Shown here: piece by piece, positions 35,411-44,292 of the stretch
Numbering within the stretch: position 1 is the first letter of the stretch
Layout of the letters: each line of letters starts with the position of its first letter
From: DASRDZ01 sp035652335
GTDB taxonomy: Bacteria; Chloroflexota; Dormibacteria; Aeolococcales; Aeolococcaceae
Length of the DNA stretch: 64,000 nt
Direction of reading: 5' to 3'
NCBI GenBank assembly: GCA_035652335.1
Contig: DASRDZ010000007.1
Coordinates: forward strand, 1-64,000
Made by a program: the position numbers and the translations under genes
Notes under the pieces: generated by a model
The model's database searches: none
What the model saw: only the letters and a program-made list of their open reading frames with translations
Told to the model about the DNA's origin: nothing

Positions 35411-36294
35411 GCCGACTCCGCGCGCACCGCGGCACGTCCCAGCAAACCCTGGGGACGCAGCAGCAGCACGCCGACGACGATGACGAAGAGCACCACGGTG
35501 AACACGCCGGCGACGCCGCTGGGCCCGTACTGCGTCGCCTCCGAGGTGAGCACGCCGACGACGAGGCCGCCGGCGATGGCCCCGCTCAGCGACGTCAGCC
35601 CGCCGAGCAGCGCCGCGGCCAGCCCGCAGATGAAGAGTCGCGGCCCGACGGCGTTGGGGCCGAAGTAGGTGATCGTCGGCGCGATGAGCAGCGCCGCCAA
35701 TGCGCTCAGCGCCGAGGCCACGCCCCAGGTGAACATGCTGACCATCGCCTGGGGGATGCCCACCAGCCGCGCCGCGGTGGCGTCCTGCGCCGACGCCAGC
35801 ACGCCGAGCCCGAAGTCGGTGTGGCGCAGGAACCAGGTGAGGCCGCCGGCGACGGCCGCGATGATGCCGAAGGTGAGGATCTGCGTCCAGCTCACGCTGA
35901 CGCCGGCGACGTCGACGCCGTTGCCCCCGATGGGCCGCGGCAGGTAGCGCGGCGTGGGTCCGTTGAGGTACGCCTCGGCGGCGACCAGGAAGCCGAACAG
36001 CCCGATGGTGGCCACGGCCACGGTGAGACGCGACGCCGCCGCCATCGGCCGCACGATGAACGCCTCGAAGAGCAGCCCGACGACGACCGAGAAGGCGATC
36101 GCCGCCAGCGCACCCATCCAGTAGGGCCGGTGCCAGGCGCCGACGACGATCCAGGCGATGAACAGCGAGGCCGCGCCGATCTCCGCCTGGGCGAAGTTGA
36201 GCACCCGGGTGCCGCGGTAGCAGAGCACGAGCCCCAGCGCGATGAGCGCGTAGACGCCGCCCTGCACGATGCCGACGACGAGCGCGGTGATCAC
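35407..36294 (-). CDS. livH: Branched-chain-type ABC importer permease (LivH)
   Basis: 295 residues from a GTG that overlaps the binding-protein stop (GTGA). About eight helices; LivH signature LCYRGTRVLNFAQAEIGAAS in the N-terminal part and the late GGLTSLSGAIAGGLVVGVL. Forms the translocation pore with the LivM half of the next gene. An earlier open frame inside the binding-protein gene is not used because the overlap start fits LivH length. Confidence 0.92.
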   Translation of the reverse strand: MITALVVGIVQGGVYALIALGLVLCYRGTRVLNFAQAEIGAASLFIAWIVVGAWHRPYWMGALAAIAFSVVVGLLFEAFIVRPMAAASRLTVAVATIGLFGFLVAAEAYLNGPTPRYLPRPIGGNGVDVAGVSVSWTQILTFGIIAAVAGGLTWFLRHTDFGLGVLASAQDATAARLVGIPQAMVSMFTWGVASALSALAALLIAPTITYFGPNAVGPRLFICGLAAALLGGLTSLSGAIAGGLVVGVLTSEATQYGPSGVAGVFTVVLFVIVVGVLLLRPQGLLGRAAVRAESA

Positions 36295-38933
36295 GAGATG
36301 TTGGCCTCGCAGTAGCCGGTGTTGATCCATCCAGGCCCGCCGTTCTCGGGCTTCACGGCGTAGAGGTCCTCGGCGGAGCCGCCGTGATGATGGTCGCCGC
36401 CGCTGAAGTCGACCGGGCAGTTGGCGCCGACGGTCGACCTGTAGCCGTCGAGCATCAGGCCGGCGATGGCGTTGCGGCTGCAGGTCACGCCGCACTTCAC
36501 CAGCAGGTCGGCCACCTGGCGCCACGCCTCCCAGGTGCCGAAGAGCAGGTCGCCGCCGTCACCGCACAGGTCGGCGGCGGGGTCGTACTTGGCGTAGGCG
36601 GCCTCGAACTGCTTGATCTCCTCCATGTACTGTCCGTAGTCGGCGTCCTTGCGGGTGATCCCGCTGCCGCCCGAGGTGCAGCGCGCCGACGACGACGTGT
36701 ACGCGGGCCAGGGCACCATGCCCTGCATGCCACTGGTGTCCACGCCCGACTGGTTGAGCGTGTACAGGGTCAGGTTGAAGGGATAGAGCAGCCACTTGGG
36801 GTCGTATGACTGGTTGCTCGACTGCTGGATGATCTGGTCGGCGGCCAGCGCGTTCTCCCAGATGAGCACCACCTGCGCTCCCGACGCCTTCATGTCCAGG
36901 ATCTCCTTGGTGTAGTCGCCCTGGTTGTTGGTGACGAAGTCGTCCTTGACCACCTTGCTCGACATCCCCGCCGCGGCCAGCGCGGCCTTGAAGGTGGTGA
37001 TGCCCGGCTCCCAGTTCGAGCTCTGCCGCTCGATGATGCCGATGTTCTTGCCGGCGAACTTGCTGACGTAGTACTGGCCGAACTGGGTGCCGATCTGCTC
37101 CAGGGTGGGCAGCATGGTGAAGCTGTACTGCAGGCCGCGTGCCTGGGTGGCGATGTGGTGGATGTAGAGCATGTGGTTCTGCTCGGCCCAGTCGCGCACG
37201 GTGGGGATCTGGTCGAAGCCGATGCCGCTGAGCAGGAAGAAGTCGCCGCCCGACTGGTTCTGGCAGGCCTGCGCCGCCTGCACCGCCTTGTTGGGCTGGT
37301 AGCCGTCGTCCTGGATGGAGATGCCCGCAGAGCCGTCGGGCTGCAGGATCTGGCGGTTGTAGATCCCCGACTGGCCGGCGGTGTGCGGGTAGGGGTCGGC
37401 GTTCGGGTCGTTGACCATCTGCCAGAAGACGTTGAGGTCGCTGGCGCCGATGTTGAAGGCGGGACCGAAGGTGAGCGCCGCGTGGGCGCACATCTGGATG
37501 CGCGTGTTGCTGATGCCGATGTTGTCCTCGGCGGGGGTGAAGAGGTTCGCCCGCGGTGCGACCGGCGCGCTGCCGGCGAAGGCCGCGGCGCCGACCGCGG
37601 CTGCGCCGCCCGCGCCGTTGGACCCCGCGCCGCTCCCGGCAGATCCGCCGCCGGTGCCGCTGCCGCCCGCGGCGCCCGGCGCGCCAGTCGCCGCCGAGCC
37701 CGGCGCCGCGCTGCTCGTCGCCGGCGCGTAGCTGGGGATGCCGGCGACCGGCTGGCCGCCACCGGTCACCGCCGCGGCGGGAGCCGGAGTCCCGATGGTG
37801 TGGTTGTAGACCCCCCAACCCGAGCTCCAGAGCAGCAGCGTCCCCGCCACCGCCACGGCGCGCGGGTGCAACTTGAGCTGGGCCAGCGTCCCGGCGCGCA
37901 GCCCGGCGGCGCTGCTGAACGCCTGCACCGCGGGCTGGGCCAGCAGAGCGGCGGAGAATGCCAGGCTGATGCCGAAGACGAGCAGCCAGATCGGAACCTG
38001 TCCCGAGGCAGCCTGCTCGACGACCACCGCCGGCTGCGGAGTCTTCGGCGCGGGAACCGCCGACGCGACGGGGGCCGGCGAGGCGCCGGTGGTGGGCACC
38101 GTCGCCGGAGCGACCACCGCGGGCACCACGGCCGACGAGGCGCCGCCACCTCCCCCACCGCCGCTGCCCCCGCTGGTGAAGACGCTGCCGCCGCCGCTCG
38201 ACGCCGAGGAGCTGATCACCGTGGTCGCGCCGCTCGGCGTCGAGACGGTCGCGGTGGCGATGTCGTGGTCGCGGTTGAAGGCGACGGTCCACGGCTGGGT
38301 GGTGTCGACCGCGTCGGGAAGGATGGCCAGGCCGGTGTTGACGCCCTTGTTCTGCCAGTAGGGGAGGAAACGGGCGACGTCGAAGCTGAAGGCGGTGATG
38401 GCGCCGCTGCTGTCGGTGACCGCCTTGCCCACCACGGGGGACACCGTCTGGTCCGCCTGCGGCGCAGAGCACTGCGCCGAGCTGGCGCAGCCGGAGAAGC
38501 CCGCGGGCAGCTCGCTGCTCAGCGGGTATGCGTCGAGGATCCACGCGGGGCCGGAGTTGACGTTGTCGGTGCTGCCGTTGTCGGCGTTCACCGCCAGCGT
38601 CAGCACCAGCGAGCTGACCGTGTCGCCGGCGGGGATGGCGTTCAGCTCGATGTGGACCAGGGAGTGGTACGCGCTCTGGTTGGGCGTTGCGCCGACGTGG
38701 ATGCTGGCCGGGTCCGGGCAGGGGGGAGTGGTGCAGCCGAACTCCACGGCGTAGGCCTGGTAGGCGTCGGCGCCCGCGTCGGGCACGTAGGCCTGGCGGT
38801 CGAGGGCGATGTCCTGGCTGTCGGCGAGCCCGGGGGTGGCCGCGAGCAGCCCGATCCCCGAGGCGATGGTCAGCGCCAGCGTCGCCGTGCCCAGCCAGAG
38901 CCGGACCTGCTGTGGCAGTCGCTTCAACTCCAA
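36291..38933 (-). CDS. Membrane-tethered ABC substrate-binding protein with N-terminal beta domain
   Basis: 880 residues, about twice the usual 400. Order: signal peptide (about 10-38); a beta domain (about 40-235; SLVHIELNAIPAGDTVSSLVLTLAV, resembling DNRLRE-type stalk domains); a Ser/Gly/Ala/Pro linker; a hydrophobic helix near 315-335 (VPIWLLVFGISLAFSAALLA); a second near 360-378 (VAVAGTLLLWSSG); a long Gly/Ala linker (about 400-455); then a type 1 periplasmic binding domain (about 470-880) with NIGISNTRIQMCAHAAL and GKNIGIIERQSSNW. The fused architecture would hold the receptor at the membrane without a lipid anchor. It heads the Liv operon and its stop overlaps livH. Confidence 0.88.
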   Translation of the reverse strand: MELKRLPQQVRLWLGTATLALTIASGIGLLAATPGLADSQDIALDRQAYVPDAGADAYQAYAVEFGCTTPPCPDPASIHVGATPNQSAYHSLVHIELNAIPAGDTVSSLVLTLAVNADNGSTDNVNSGPAWILDAYPLSSELPAGFSGCASSAQCSAPQADQTVSPVVGKAVTDSSGAITAFSFDVARFLPYWQNKGVNTGLAILPDAVDTTQPWTVAFNRDHDIATATVSTPSGATTVISSSASSGGGSVFTSGGSGGGGGGGASSAVVPAVVAPATVPTTGASPAPVASAVPAPKTPQPAVVVEQAASGQVPIWLLVFGISLAFSAALLAQPAVQAFSSAAGLRAGTLAQLKLHPRAVAVAGTLLLWSSGWGVYNHTIGTPAPAAAVTGGGQPVAGIPSYAPATSSAAPGSAATGAPGAAGGSGTGGGSAGSGAGSNGAGGAAAVGAAAFAGSAPVAPRANLFTPAEDNIGISNTRIQMCAHAALTFGPAFNIGASDLNVFWQMVNDPNADPYPHTAGQSGIYNRQILQPDGSAGISIQDDGYQPNKAVQAAQACQNQSGGDFFLLSGIGFDQIPTVRDWAEQNHMLYIHHIATQARGLQYSFTMLPTLEQIGTQFGQYYVSKFAGKNIGIIERQSSNWEPGITTFKAALAAAGMSSKVVKDDFVTNNQGDYTKEILDMKASGAQVVLIWENALAADQIIQQSSNQSYDPKWLLYPFNLTLYTLNQSGVDTSGMQGMVPWPAYTSSSARCTSGGSGITRKDADYGQYMEEIKQFEAAYAKYDPAADLCGDGGDLLFGTWEAWRQVADLLVKCGVTCSRNAIAGLMLDGYRSTVGANCPVDFSGGDHHHGGSAEDLYAVKPENGGPGWINTGYCEANIS

Positions 38934-38967
38934 CCTCCTTGGCGCCCGCTCCAGGCCACCGTGCTTG

Positions 38968-38987
38968 CCGAGCGAACGATCGCTCGG
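38968..38987. promoter_or_regulatory. TetR-type palindromic operator
   Basis: CCGAGCGA and TCGCTCGG form a perfect 8-bp inverted repeat over ACGA, midway between the divergent binding-protein and TetR genes. Likely bound by the adjacent TetR protein to control the Liv operon and itself. Confidence 0.65.
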
Positions 38988-39046
38988 TATTGTGGAGCAG
39001 CGGCTCCGGGCGATGTCAAGGCCCGATCCCGATGTACCGTTCAGCG

Positions 39047-39763
39047 GTGAGCCGAGGAGGATCGGACCTGTCCAGCACGAACGCCGCCGCAGCTCAGCTT
39101 CCTGCGGCGGGCGCCCCCCAACCGATCGACAACCCCCCGCCCAGCGTCATTTCGCAGGGCGCCCTGCTGCCGCCGCGCCTGCGCTCGAACGGCACCCTGC
39201 GCCGCCTCCACGAGGCCGCCCTGGTGCGCTTCGGCGAGCGGGGCTACCACGGCGTCTCCATCCGGGAGCTGGCCGAGGCGGCCGGGGTCACGGTGAGCTC
39301 GGTCTACTCGCACGTCAGCGCCAAGGAGGACCTGCTCGCCGAGCTGATGGTGGTCGGCCACCTGGAGCACAACGAGTGGATGCGCCGCGCCGCGGAGGCG
39401 GCGCCCGAGGACCCGGCCAGCCGGATGCGCGCCGTGGTGCATGCGCACGTGCGCGTGCACGCCACCTATCCGCTGCTCACCCGGGTGTGCAACAAGGAGC
39501 TGCACGCCCTCTCCCCGGCCAACGCCGCGCGGGTGATGGAGGTGCGCCACGACTCCGAGCGGCTCTTCCTCGAGGTCGTCGAGGCGGGAGTCGCCGCGGA
39601 GCTCTTCTCCTGCCACGACCCGTGGCTGGCCGTCGCCGCCATCGGCGGCATGGGCATCCGCGTCTCCGAGTGGTTCGACCCGCGCGGTCCCTATGCCGTC
39701 GACGAGGTCGCCGACGCCTACGCCGAGCTGGCCCTGCGCATGCTCTGCGCCGGGCCCGGCTGA
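39047..39763 (+). CDS. TetR-family transcriptional regulator
   Basis: About 238 residues from GTG 39047. ATG 39032 and CTG 39068 are alternatives; only the CTG has a good Shine-Dalgarno (GAGGAGG), so the true start is unsettled. The HTH lies at about residues 45-95: LHEAALVRFGERGYHGVSIRELAEAAGVTVSSVYSHVSAKEDLL. The C-terminal ligand and dimer domain follows (about 100-235). Repressors of this type often sense acyl-CoA or the pathway substrate. It is divergent from the Liv operon across a palindrome and is followed after 3 bases by an SDR gene. Confidence 0.88.
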   Translation: MSRGGSDLSSTNAAAAQLPAAGAPQPIDNPPPSVISQGALLPPRLRSNGTLRRLHEAALVRFGERGYHGVSIRELAEAAGVTVSSVYSHVSAKEDLLAELMVVGHLEHNEWMRRAAEAAPEDPASRMRAVVHAHVRVHATYPLLTRVCNKELHALSPANAARVMEVRHDSERLFLEVVEAGVAAELFSCHDPWLAVAAIGGMGIRVSEWFDPRGPYAVDEVADAYAELALRMLCAGPG

Positions 39764-39766
39764 GCC

Positions 39767-40522
39767 TTGCTCGACCTGGGCGGCCGGGTGGCCGTGGTGA
39801 CCGGCGCGTCCTCCGGCCTGGGTGCGCGCTTCGCCCGCGTGCTGCACGGCGCGGGCGCGTCGGTGGTCCTGGGCGCGCGCCGCGTGGACCGCATCGAGGC
39901 GCTGGCGGCGGAGCTGGGCGACGGCCGGGCGCTGGCGGTGCGCTGCGACGTGCGCGAGGAGGCCGACGTCGTGGCGCTGGTGCGCGCGGCGGTGGAGCGC
40001 TTCGGCCGCCTCGACGTCATGGTCAACAACGCGGGGGTGTCGCAGCCGGCACCCGCCGAGGAGGAGTCCACCGAGAGCTTCCGCGAGGTGGTCGAGGTCA
40101 ACCTGGTCAGCGTCTTCGTCGGCTGCCGGGAGGCGGCGCGCGTGATGCTGGAGCAGGAGGGCGGCGGCAGCATCGTCAACGTCGCCTCGGTGCTGGGGCT
40201 GGTGGGCAACGGGCGGGTGAAGCAGGCCGGCTACGCGGCCAGCAAGGGCGGGGTGGTCAACCTGACGCGCGAGCTGGCGGCGCAGTGGGCCCGGCGCGGG
40301 GTGCGCGTCAACGCGATCGCACCGGGCTGGTTCGCCACCGAGATCAACGAGGAGATGTTCGCGGGCGAGCGCAGCATCGCCTTCATGGAGCGCGGCGCGC
40401 CGATGGGGCGCACAGGGCGTGAGGACGAGCTGGACGGCGTTCTGCTGCTGCTCGCGTCCGGAGCGTCGAGCTTCGTCACCGGGCAGACGATCGCGGTCGA
40501 CGGGGGCTGGACCGCCGTCTGA
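39767..40522 (+). CDS. Short-chain dehydrogenase/reductase (SDR)
   Basis: 251 residues from TTG 39767, three bases after the TetR stop; no other start fits the beginning of the fold. Classical SDR: cofactor motif TGASSGLG near 14, NNAG near 88, catalytic Ser in NVASV near 140, YAASK near 157, then PGWFATEI. Uses NAD(P)H to oxidise or reduce a hydroxy/keto group of a pathway intermediate, possibly a 3-hydroxyacyl thioester. Co-transcribed with the regulator. Confidence 0.92.
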   Translation: MLDLGGRVAVVTGASSGLGARFARVLHGAGASVVLGARRVDRIEALAAELGDGRALAVRCDVREEADVVALVRAAVERFGRLDVMVNNAGVSQPAPAEEESTESFREVVEVNLVSVFVGCREAARVMLEQEGGGSIVNVASVLGLVGNGRVKQAGYAASKGGVVNLTRELAAQWARRGVRVNAIAPGWFATEINEEMFAGERSIAFMERGAPMGRTGREDELDGVLLLLASGASSFVTGQTIAVDGGWTAV

Positions 40523-40605
40523 CGCGGGCGGCCTTCGCGCTCGCGCCACGCGCTGTGCCACGATCTCACTCGCGGTCGGCGGGTGCCCGATGAGAGGAGA
40601 AGGCC

Positions 40606-41529
40606 ATGGTTCAGACACCCGCAGCAGCCCGGCCCGTCGCCAGCGGTCTCACGCTCGAACGCCTCGCCCCCGGCGGCAAGGACGGCCCCGACAACGTCGT
40701 TCGCGACAGCGACCAGCTCTGCGGCGGCCTCTGGGGCCAGCAGTGGAGCCTGGGCCGCGCCGAGGATCCCTGGCGCATGCAGATCCCCGACATCCGCATG
40801 GCCCGCAACCAGTTCTGGCCGATGCACTGGCACGACTGCTGGATCGCGGTCATCGTCATCGACGGGTCGGTGCTGATCGGTGACTGGTGGATGAACCCCG
40901 GCGACGTGCTGATCTCGCCTGCGCGCGTCGAATACGGCCCCGTCCTCAACGGGCCCAAGGGCTGCCAGCTGCTCGAGGTGTTCGCCCAGGACGTGCTCTC
41001 CGGCGGCGGCTACGGACCCGAGTTCCACGACCATCCCACGCTCGCGCACCTGCAGACGGCGAAGAGCGGCAAGGCCGCCAACTTCCTGCCGCGTCCCGCC
41101 GGCTCCGAGCACAACCTCGGCAACCAGACGACTCCGCTCGCCGGCGTCGCGGGGGTGCGCACGGGGAAGCTGCAGGGCGGCCAGCGCTGGGACCTCGGCG
41201 AGGCGGCCGATCCCGGGCGCGGCGTGATGCTGGACACCAGGCTGCCGGCGTCGGTGTCCATCCCCGCCCACCACCATCGCGACTGGCGCGCACTGCTGCT
41301 GTGGAACGGGTCGATGCGCATCGGCGACGTCGAGCTGACCAAGGACGACCTGCTCATCGTCGAGCCCGGCGCGGAGGTGCCCGCGGCGGTCACCGGTGCC
41401 TACGGCGTGCACATGACGGAGTTCGCCCGCACCGCGGCCGCGGTCCCCACCGTCTTCCGCGGCGGCGACCGCGAGTCGGCCGGCTACCGCGAGGGCATCG
41501 CGGCCACGGTGGACGCCGAGTTCGAGTAG
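40606..41529 (+). CDS. Two-cupin domain protein
   Basis: 307 residues with GAGAGGAGAAGGCC before ATG 40606. Two cupin barrels: the first (about 55-125) with MHWHDCWIAVIVIDGSVLIGD and PGDVLISP; the second (about 215-280) with IPAHHHRDWRALLLWNGSMRIGD and DDLLIVEPGAEVP. The paired histidines (HWH; HHH) suggest a metal site in each. Enzymatic role unknown; such bicupins occur in catabolic clusters as dioxygenases, isomerases or sensors. Converges with the next gene. Confidence 0.82.
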   Translation: MVQTPAAARPVASGLTLERLAPGGKDGPDNVVRDSDQLCGGLWGQQWSLGRAEDPWRMQIPDIRMARNQFWPMHWHDCWIAVIVIDGSVLIGDWWMNPGDVLISPARVEYGPVLNGPKGCQLLEVFAQDVLSGGGYGPEFHDHPTLAHLQTAKSGKAANFLPRPAGSEHNLGNQTTPLAGVAGVRTGKLQGGQRWDLGEAADPGRGVMLDTRLPASVSIPAHHHRDWRALLLWNGSMRIGDVELTKDDLLIVEPGAEVPAAVTGAYGVHMTEFARTAAAVPTVFRGGDRESAGYREGIAATVDAEFE

Positions 41530-41549
41530 CCGGCGCGCCGCACGGCGCC

Positions 41550-43004
41550 TCAGTCCACCGGTGCGGCGCCGTGGACCAGCACCTCGCAGTACTCGCCGAA
41601 GAAGATGCCGTTGAGCATGCGGCCCTCGTCGGCGCGGCACTGCAGCCGGCCGCCGATCCACTTGAACACGTCGCCGGCCGCCGGCTGGGCCACCCAGATC
41701 TCGCCGAAGTCGTTGACGGCGACGCCGCCGGCTCCGACGTCCTCGCCGAAGCCGCCCCGATGCATGCTGTGCACCTGCCCGGCGAACGTGCCCGCGATGT
41801 TGAACTCGCAGTAGCGACCGCCGTCGAAGACGACCCAGGCGGTGCGCACCAGCCCGCTGGTCTGCTCGGCGACGGGGATGAGCGCCATGTCCCGCGGTGC
41901 GGCGAAGGGCAGCTCGAAGTCGTGCAGCACGCGATCGCCGGCGGGGTCGATGCCGAGCAGCCGCCCCGGCGCCGGCGGGTCGGGGCGGCAGAGCACCCAC
42001 ACGCCGCCGTCCTGGGCGACGCGCACCGCACACGGCGGCGCGGGCACAGCGGCGCTCGCCTGCACGGTGAGGCCGGGCAGGCGCAAGCGATGCACGGCCC
42101 TCCGAGCGGAGTCGGCAACCCATGCCGCATCCCCGCCGGCGCCGATCGCCGCGTCGACCAGCCGTCCGCCGACCGTCGCCGTCGCGCACTCCCCGCCCGG
42201 CAGCGCGACGCGCAGCAGCGCGCCCGCATCCGTCGCCACCACCGCGAAGGAGCCGTCCGGCGCCACGGCACCGCCGAGCGGGGCACCCTGGGTCACCTCC
42301 AGCTCAGCCACGATCGTGCGGTCCGCCACCGCGAGGATCGACAACCGCGGTCGCGCACCACCCTGCGACACCAGCGCGTGCAGGTCACCCGTGCACACGT
42401 GCGTCGCATCCGCGCAGGCGATGGCGGGGCGCAGCTCGTCCATGCCGTTGAGCTGCCGGTCGTAGGAGTACCCCGGCCGGCCGAGCGCGATCGGCGTCAC
42501 CACGCCGGCGGCGGGGCAGGTGACGAACGCCGTGCGACCGTCGGGTGTGACGGCGATGCGTTCAGCGCCGGGCACGGGCAGCGTCTGCGACCCGCCGATG
42601 ATCCCGGCGATGATCTGCCAGGTCACCGGCCGCCCCGGCTCGACGTCGAGGATCAGGCGGCGGCTGCAGGTCGTGGCCCAGGCGGACTCACCGTTGACCG
42701 AGGCGACCGAGTGCACGGCCGCGCCCGGCACCGGCGCGCCACCCGAGTCGTAGAGCAGCGCGCCCGGCGTGTCCGGTTGGGCCGCGTAGAAGAGCAGCGC
42801 GCCGCGCGAGTTGCCGAGGAACGAGTAGGCCGACTGCACCTCGACGACGACGCGCGAGCGCAGCGGCATGAACACGCCGCGGAGCACCTCCGCCCCGTCG
42901 GCGGCGAGATCGTGGACGACGAGGTCGCGGGTGAGGCGGCTCAGCAGCGGGATGTCGGTGGCCGCCTCCGTCGCGGCGGCGGAACCCTCCCCGGGATCGG
43001 TCAC
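41550..43004 (-). CDS. Beta-propeller-like protein of unknown function
   Basis: 484 residues from GTG 43004; the frame is open further upstream but with poor coding character. No signal peptide. Repeated units with the form 'RIAVTPDGRTAFVTC', 'GGAVAPDGSFAVVAT', 'AVRVAQDGGVWVLCR', 'GVAVNDFGEIWVAQP' indicate a six- or seven-bladed propeller of the YVTN/SMP-30 style. Cysteines are unusually many. It may be a lactonase-like enzyme or a binding scaffold; no catalytic set could be assigned. Divergent from the first amidohydrolase gene. Confidence 0.7.
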   Translation of the reverse strand: MTDPGEGSAAATEAATDIPLLSRLTRDLVVHDLAADGAEVLRGVFMPLRSRVVVEVQSAYSFLGNSRGALLFYAAQPDTPGALLYDSGGAPVPGAAVHSVASVNGESAWATTCSRRLILDVEPGRPVTWQIIAGIIGGSQTLPVPGAERIAVTPDGRTAFVTCPAAGVVTPIALGRPGYSYDRQLNGMDELRPAIACADATHVCTGDLHALVSQGGARPRLSILAVADRTIVAELEVTQGAPLGGAVAPDGSFAVVATDAGALLRVALPGGECATATVGGRLVDAAIGAGGDAAWVADSARRAVHRLRLPGLTVQASAAVPAPPCAVRVAQDGGVWVLCRPDPPAPGRLLGIDPAGDRVLHDFELPFAAPRDMALIPVAEQTSGLVRTAWVVFDGGRYCEFNIAGTFAGQVHSMHRGGFGEDVGAGGVAVNDFGEIWVAQPAAGDVFKWIGGRLQCRADEGRMLNGIFFGEYCEVLVHGAAPVD

Positions 43005-43072
43005 GAGGGGGCACCTTAGCAGCGACGAGCGGCGTCCTCGCTCCGCCCCGACCCCGCCCTCCCCAACCCGCC

Positions 43073-43088
43073 TATTGATGTTCATAAT
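43073..43088. promoter_or_regulatory. AT-rich site upstream of the first amidohydrolase gene
   Basis: TATTGATGTTCATAAT, an isolated AT-rich island in the divergent intergenic region, 51 bases before the ATG at 43139. Similar TATnnnn(n)nnCATA islands precede two other amidohydrolase genes (47631 and 59129). Could be a promoter -10 region or a shared regulator site. Confidence 0.35.
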
Positions 43089-43138
43089 CGTCAGGTTCGG
43101 GGGACGGCGGCCGGTTGGTGCGAACAGGAGTACGGGCC

Positions 43139-44266
43139 ATGGACTACAGGGTCATCTCGACCGACAACCACATCAACGAGCCGCCCGGGACGTACGTGGA
43201 CCGGGTGCCCAAGGCGCTGCGCGACAAGGCCCCGCGGATGATGCGCGGCGACGACGGCGGTGACGGCTGGAGCTTCGACGGCAACCCGCCCAAGGTGACC
43301 TTCGGCCTCGGCGCCGTGGGCGCCATCAGCGAGCAGAACTTCAAGCAGTACCGCACCCACGGCATCAAGTTCGAGGAACTGCTGCCGGGCAACTACGAGG
43401 GCGCCGCCCACATCAAGGACAACGAGCGCGACGGCGTCGACGCCGCCACCATCTACCCCGCAGCGGTCGGCTCCGCCTACATGATCCCCGACCGCGAGCT
43501 GGCGGTCGCCTGCGTGCGCGCCTACAACGACTGGCTGATCGACGACTTCTGTTCCGCCGATCCCAGCCGCCTCATCTCGCTGCCCTTCATGCCGGTCAAC
43601 GACGGCATCGAGACCCTGGTGGCCGAGGCGGAGCGCGTCGTCGCCAAGGGCGCGCGGGGGCTCTACCTGCCCACCGCGGAGGTCGGCTACCACGACCATC
43701 GCTACGACCCGCTCTGGAAGGTCGCCACCGAGGCCGGCGTGCCGGTGACCATCCACCGCACCGGGGTGAGCCGCAAGGAGGAGACCCCTGGACCGGGTCC
43801 CGACGCACCCCAGGGCATCAACGTGGCCCGCATCGTGCAGCGCTTCTTCTCGGCCATCAACCCGATCAGCAACCTGATCTTCTCTGGCCTCTTCGACCGC
43901 TTCCCCAGCCTCATCTTCGTCGCCGCCGAGGTCAACTGCAACTGGCTGCCCGGCCTGGCCATGCAGATGGACCAGGAGTACGAGCGGCAGCGGCACTGGG
44001 CCGAGCTGGCCTTCTCCCGGGAGCCCAGCTCCTACCTCGGCACCAACGTCTTCGTCACCATCCTCGACGACTTCGTCGGCGCCGACATGTGCAGGCGCGA
44101 CCCCAGGCTGGCCAGCGCCACCATGTTCTCGACCGACTACCCGCACAGCACCACGCTGTGGCCGAAGAGCAAGGAGTTCATCGCCAGGATGTTCGACGGC
44201 ATGGACGCCGGCACCAGGCACGCCATCCTGGCGGGCAACGCCGTCCGCGCCTACTCGCTGAACTGA
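43139..44266 (+). CDS. Amidohydrolase-2 family metal-dependent hydrolase/decarboxylase
   Basis: 375 residues, AGGAG 9 bases before ATG 43139. TIM-barrel of the ACMSD/resorcylate decarboxylase superfamily: N-terminal metal motif STDNHINEP (about 7-15), the strand-5 His in VTIHRTG near 205, and the catalytic Asp in FSTDYPHS near 330. Family members decarboxylate or hydrate ring-derived acids. First of four such genes in the window, followed after 26 bases by a second, longer one. Confidence 0.88.
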   Translation: MDYRVISTDNHINEPPGTYVDRVPKALRDKAPRMMRGDDGGDGWSFDGNPPKVTFGLGAVGAISEQNFKQYRTHGIKFEELLPGNYEGAAHIKDNERDGVDAATIYPAAVGSAYMIPDRELAVACVRAYNDWLIDDFCSADPSRLISLPFMPVNDGIETLVAEAERVVAKGARGLYLPTAEVGYHDHRYDPLWKVATEAGVPVTIHRTGVSRKEETPGPGPDAPQGINVARIVQRFFSAINPISNLIFSGLFDRFPSLIFVAAEVNCNWLPGLAMQMDQEYERQRHWAELAFSREPSSYLGTNVFVTILDDFVGADMCRRDPRLASATMFSTDYPHSTTLWPKSKEFIARMFDGMDAGTRHAILAGNAVRAYSLN

Positions 44267-44292
44267 GCAGCGAGCACAGAGCGGAGCAGCGC

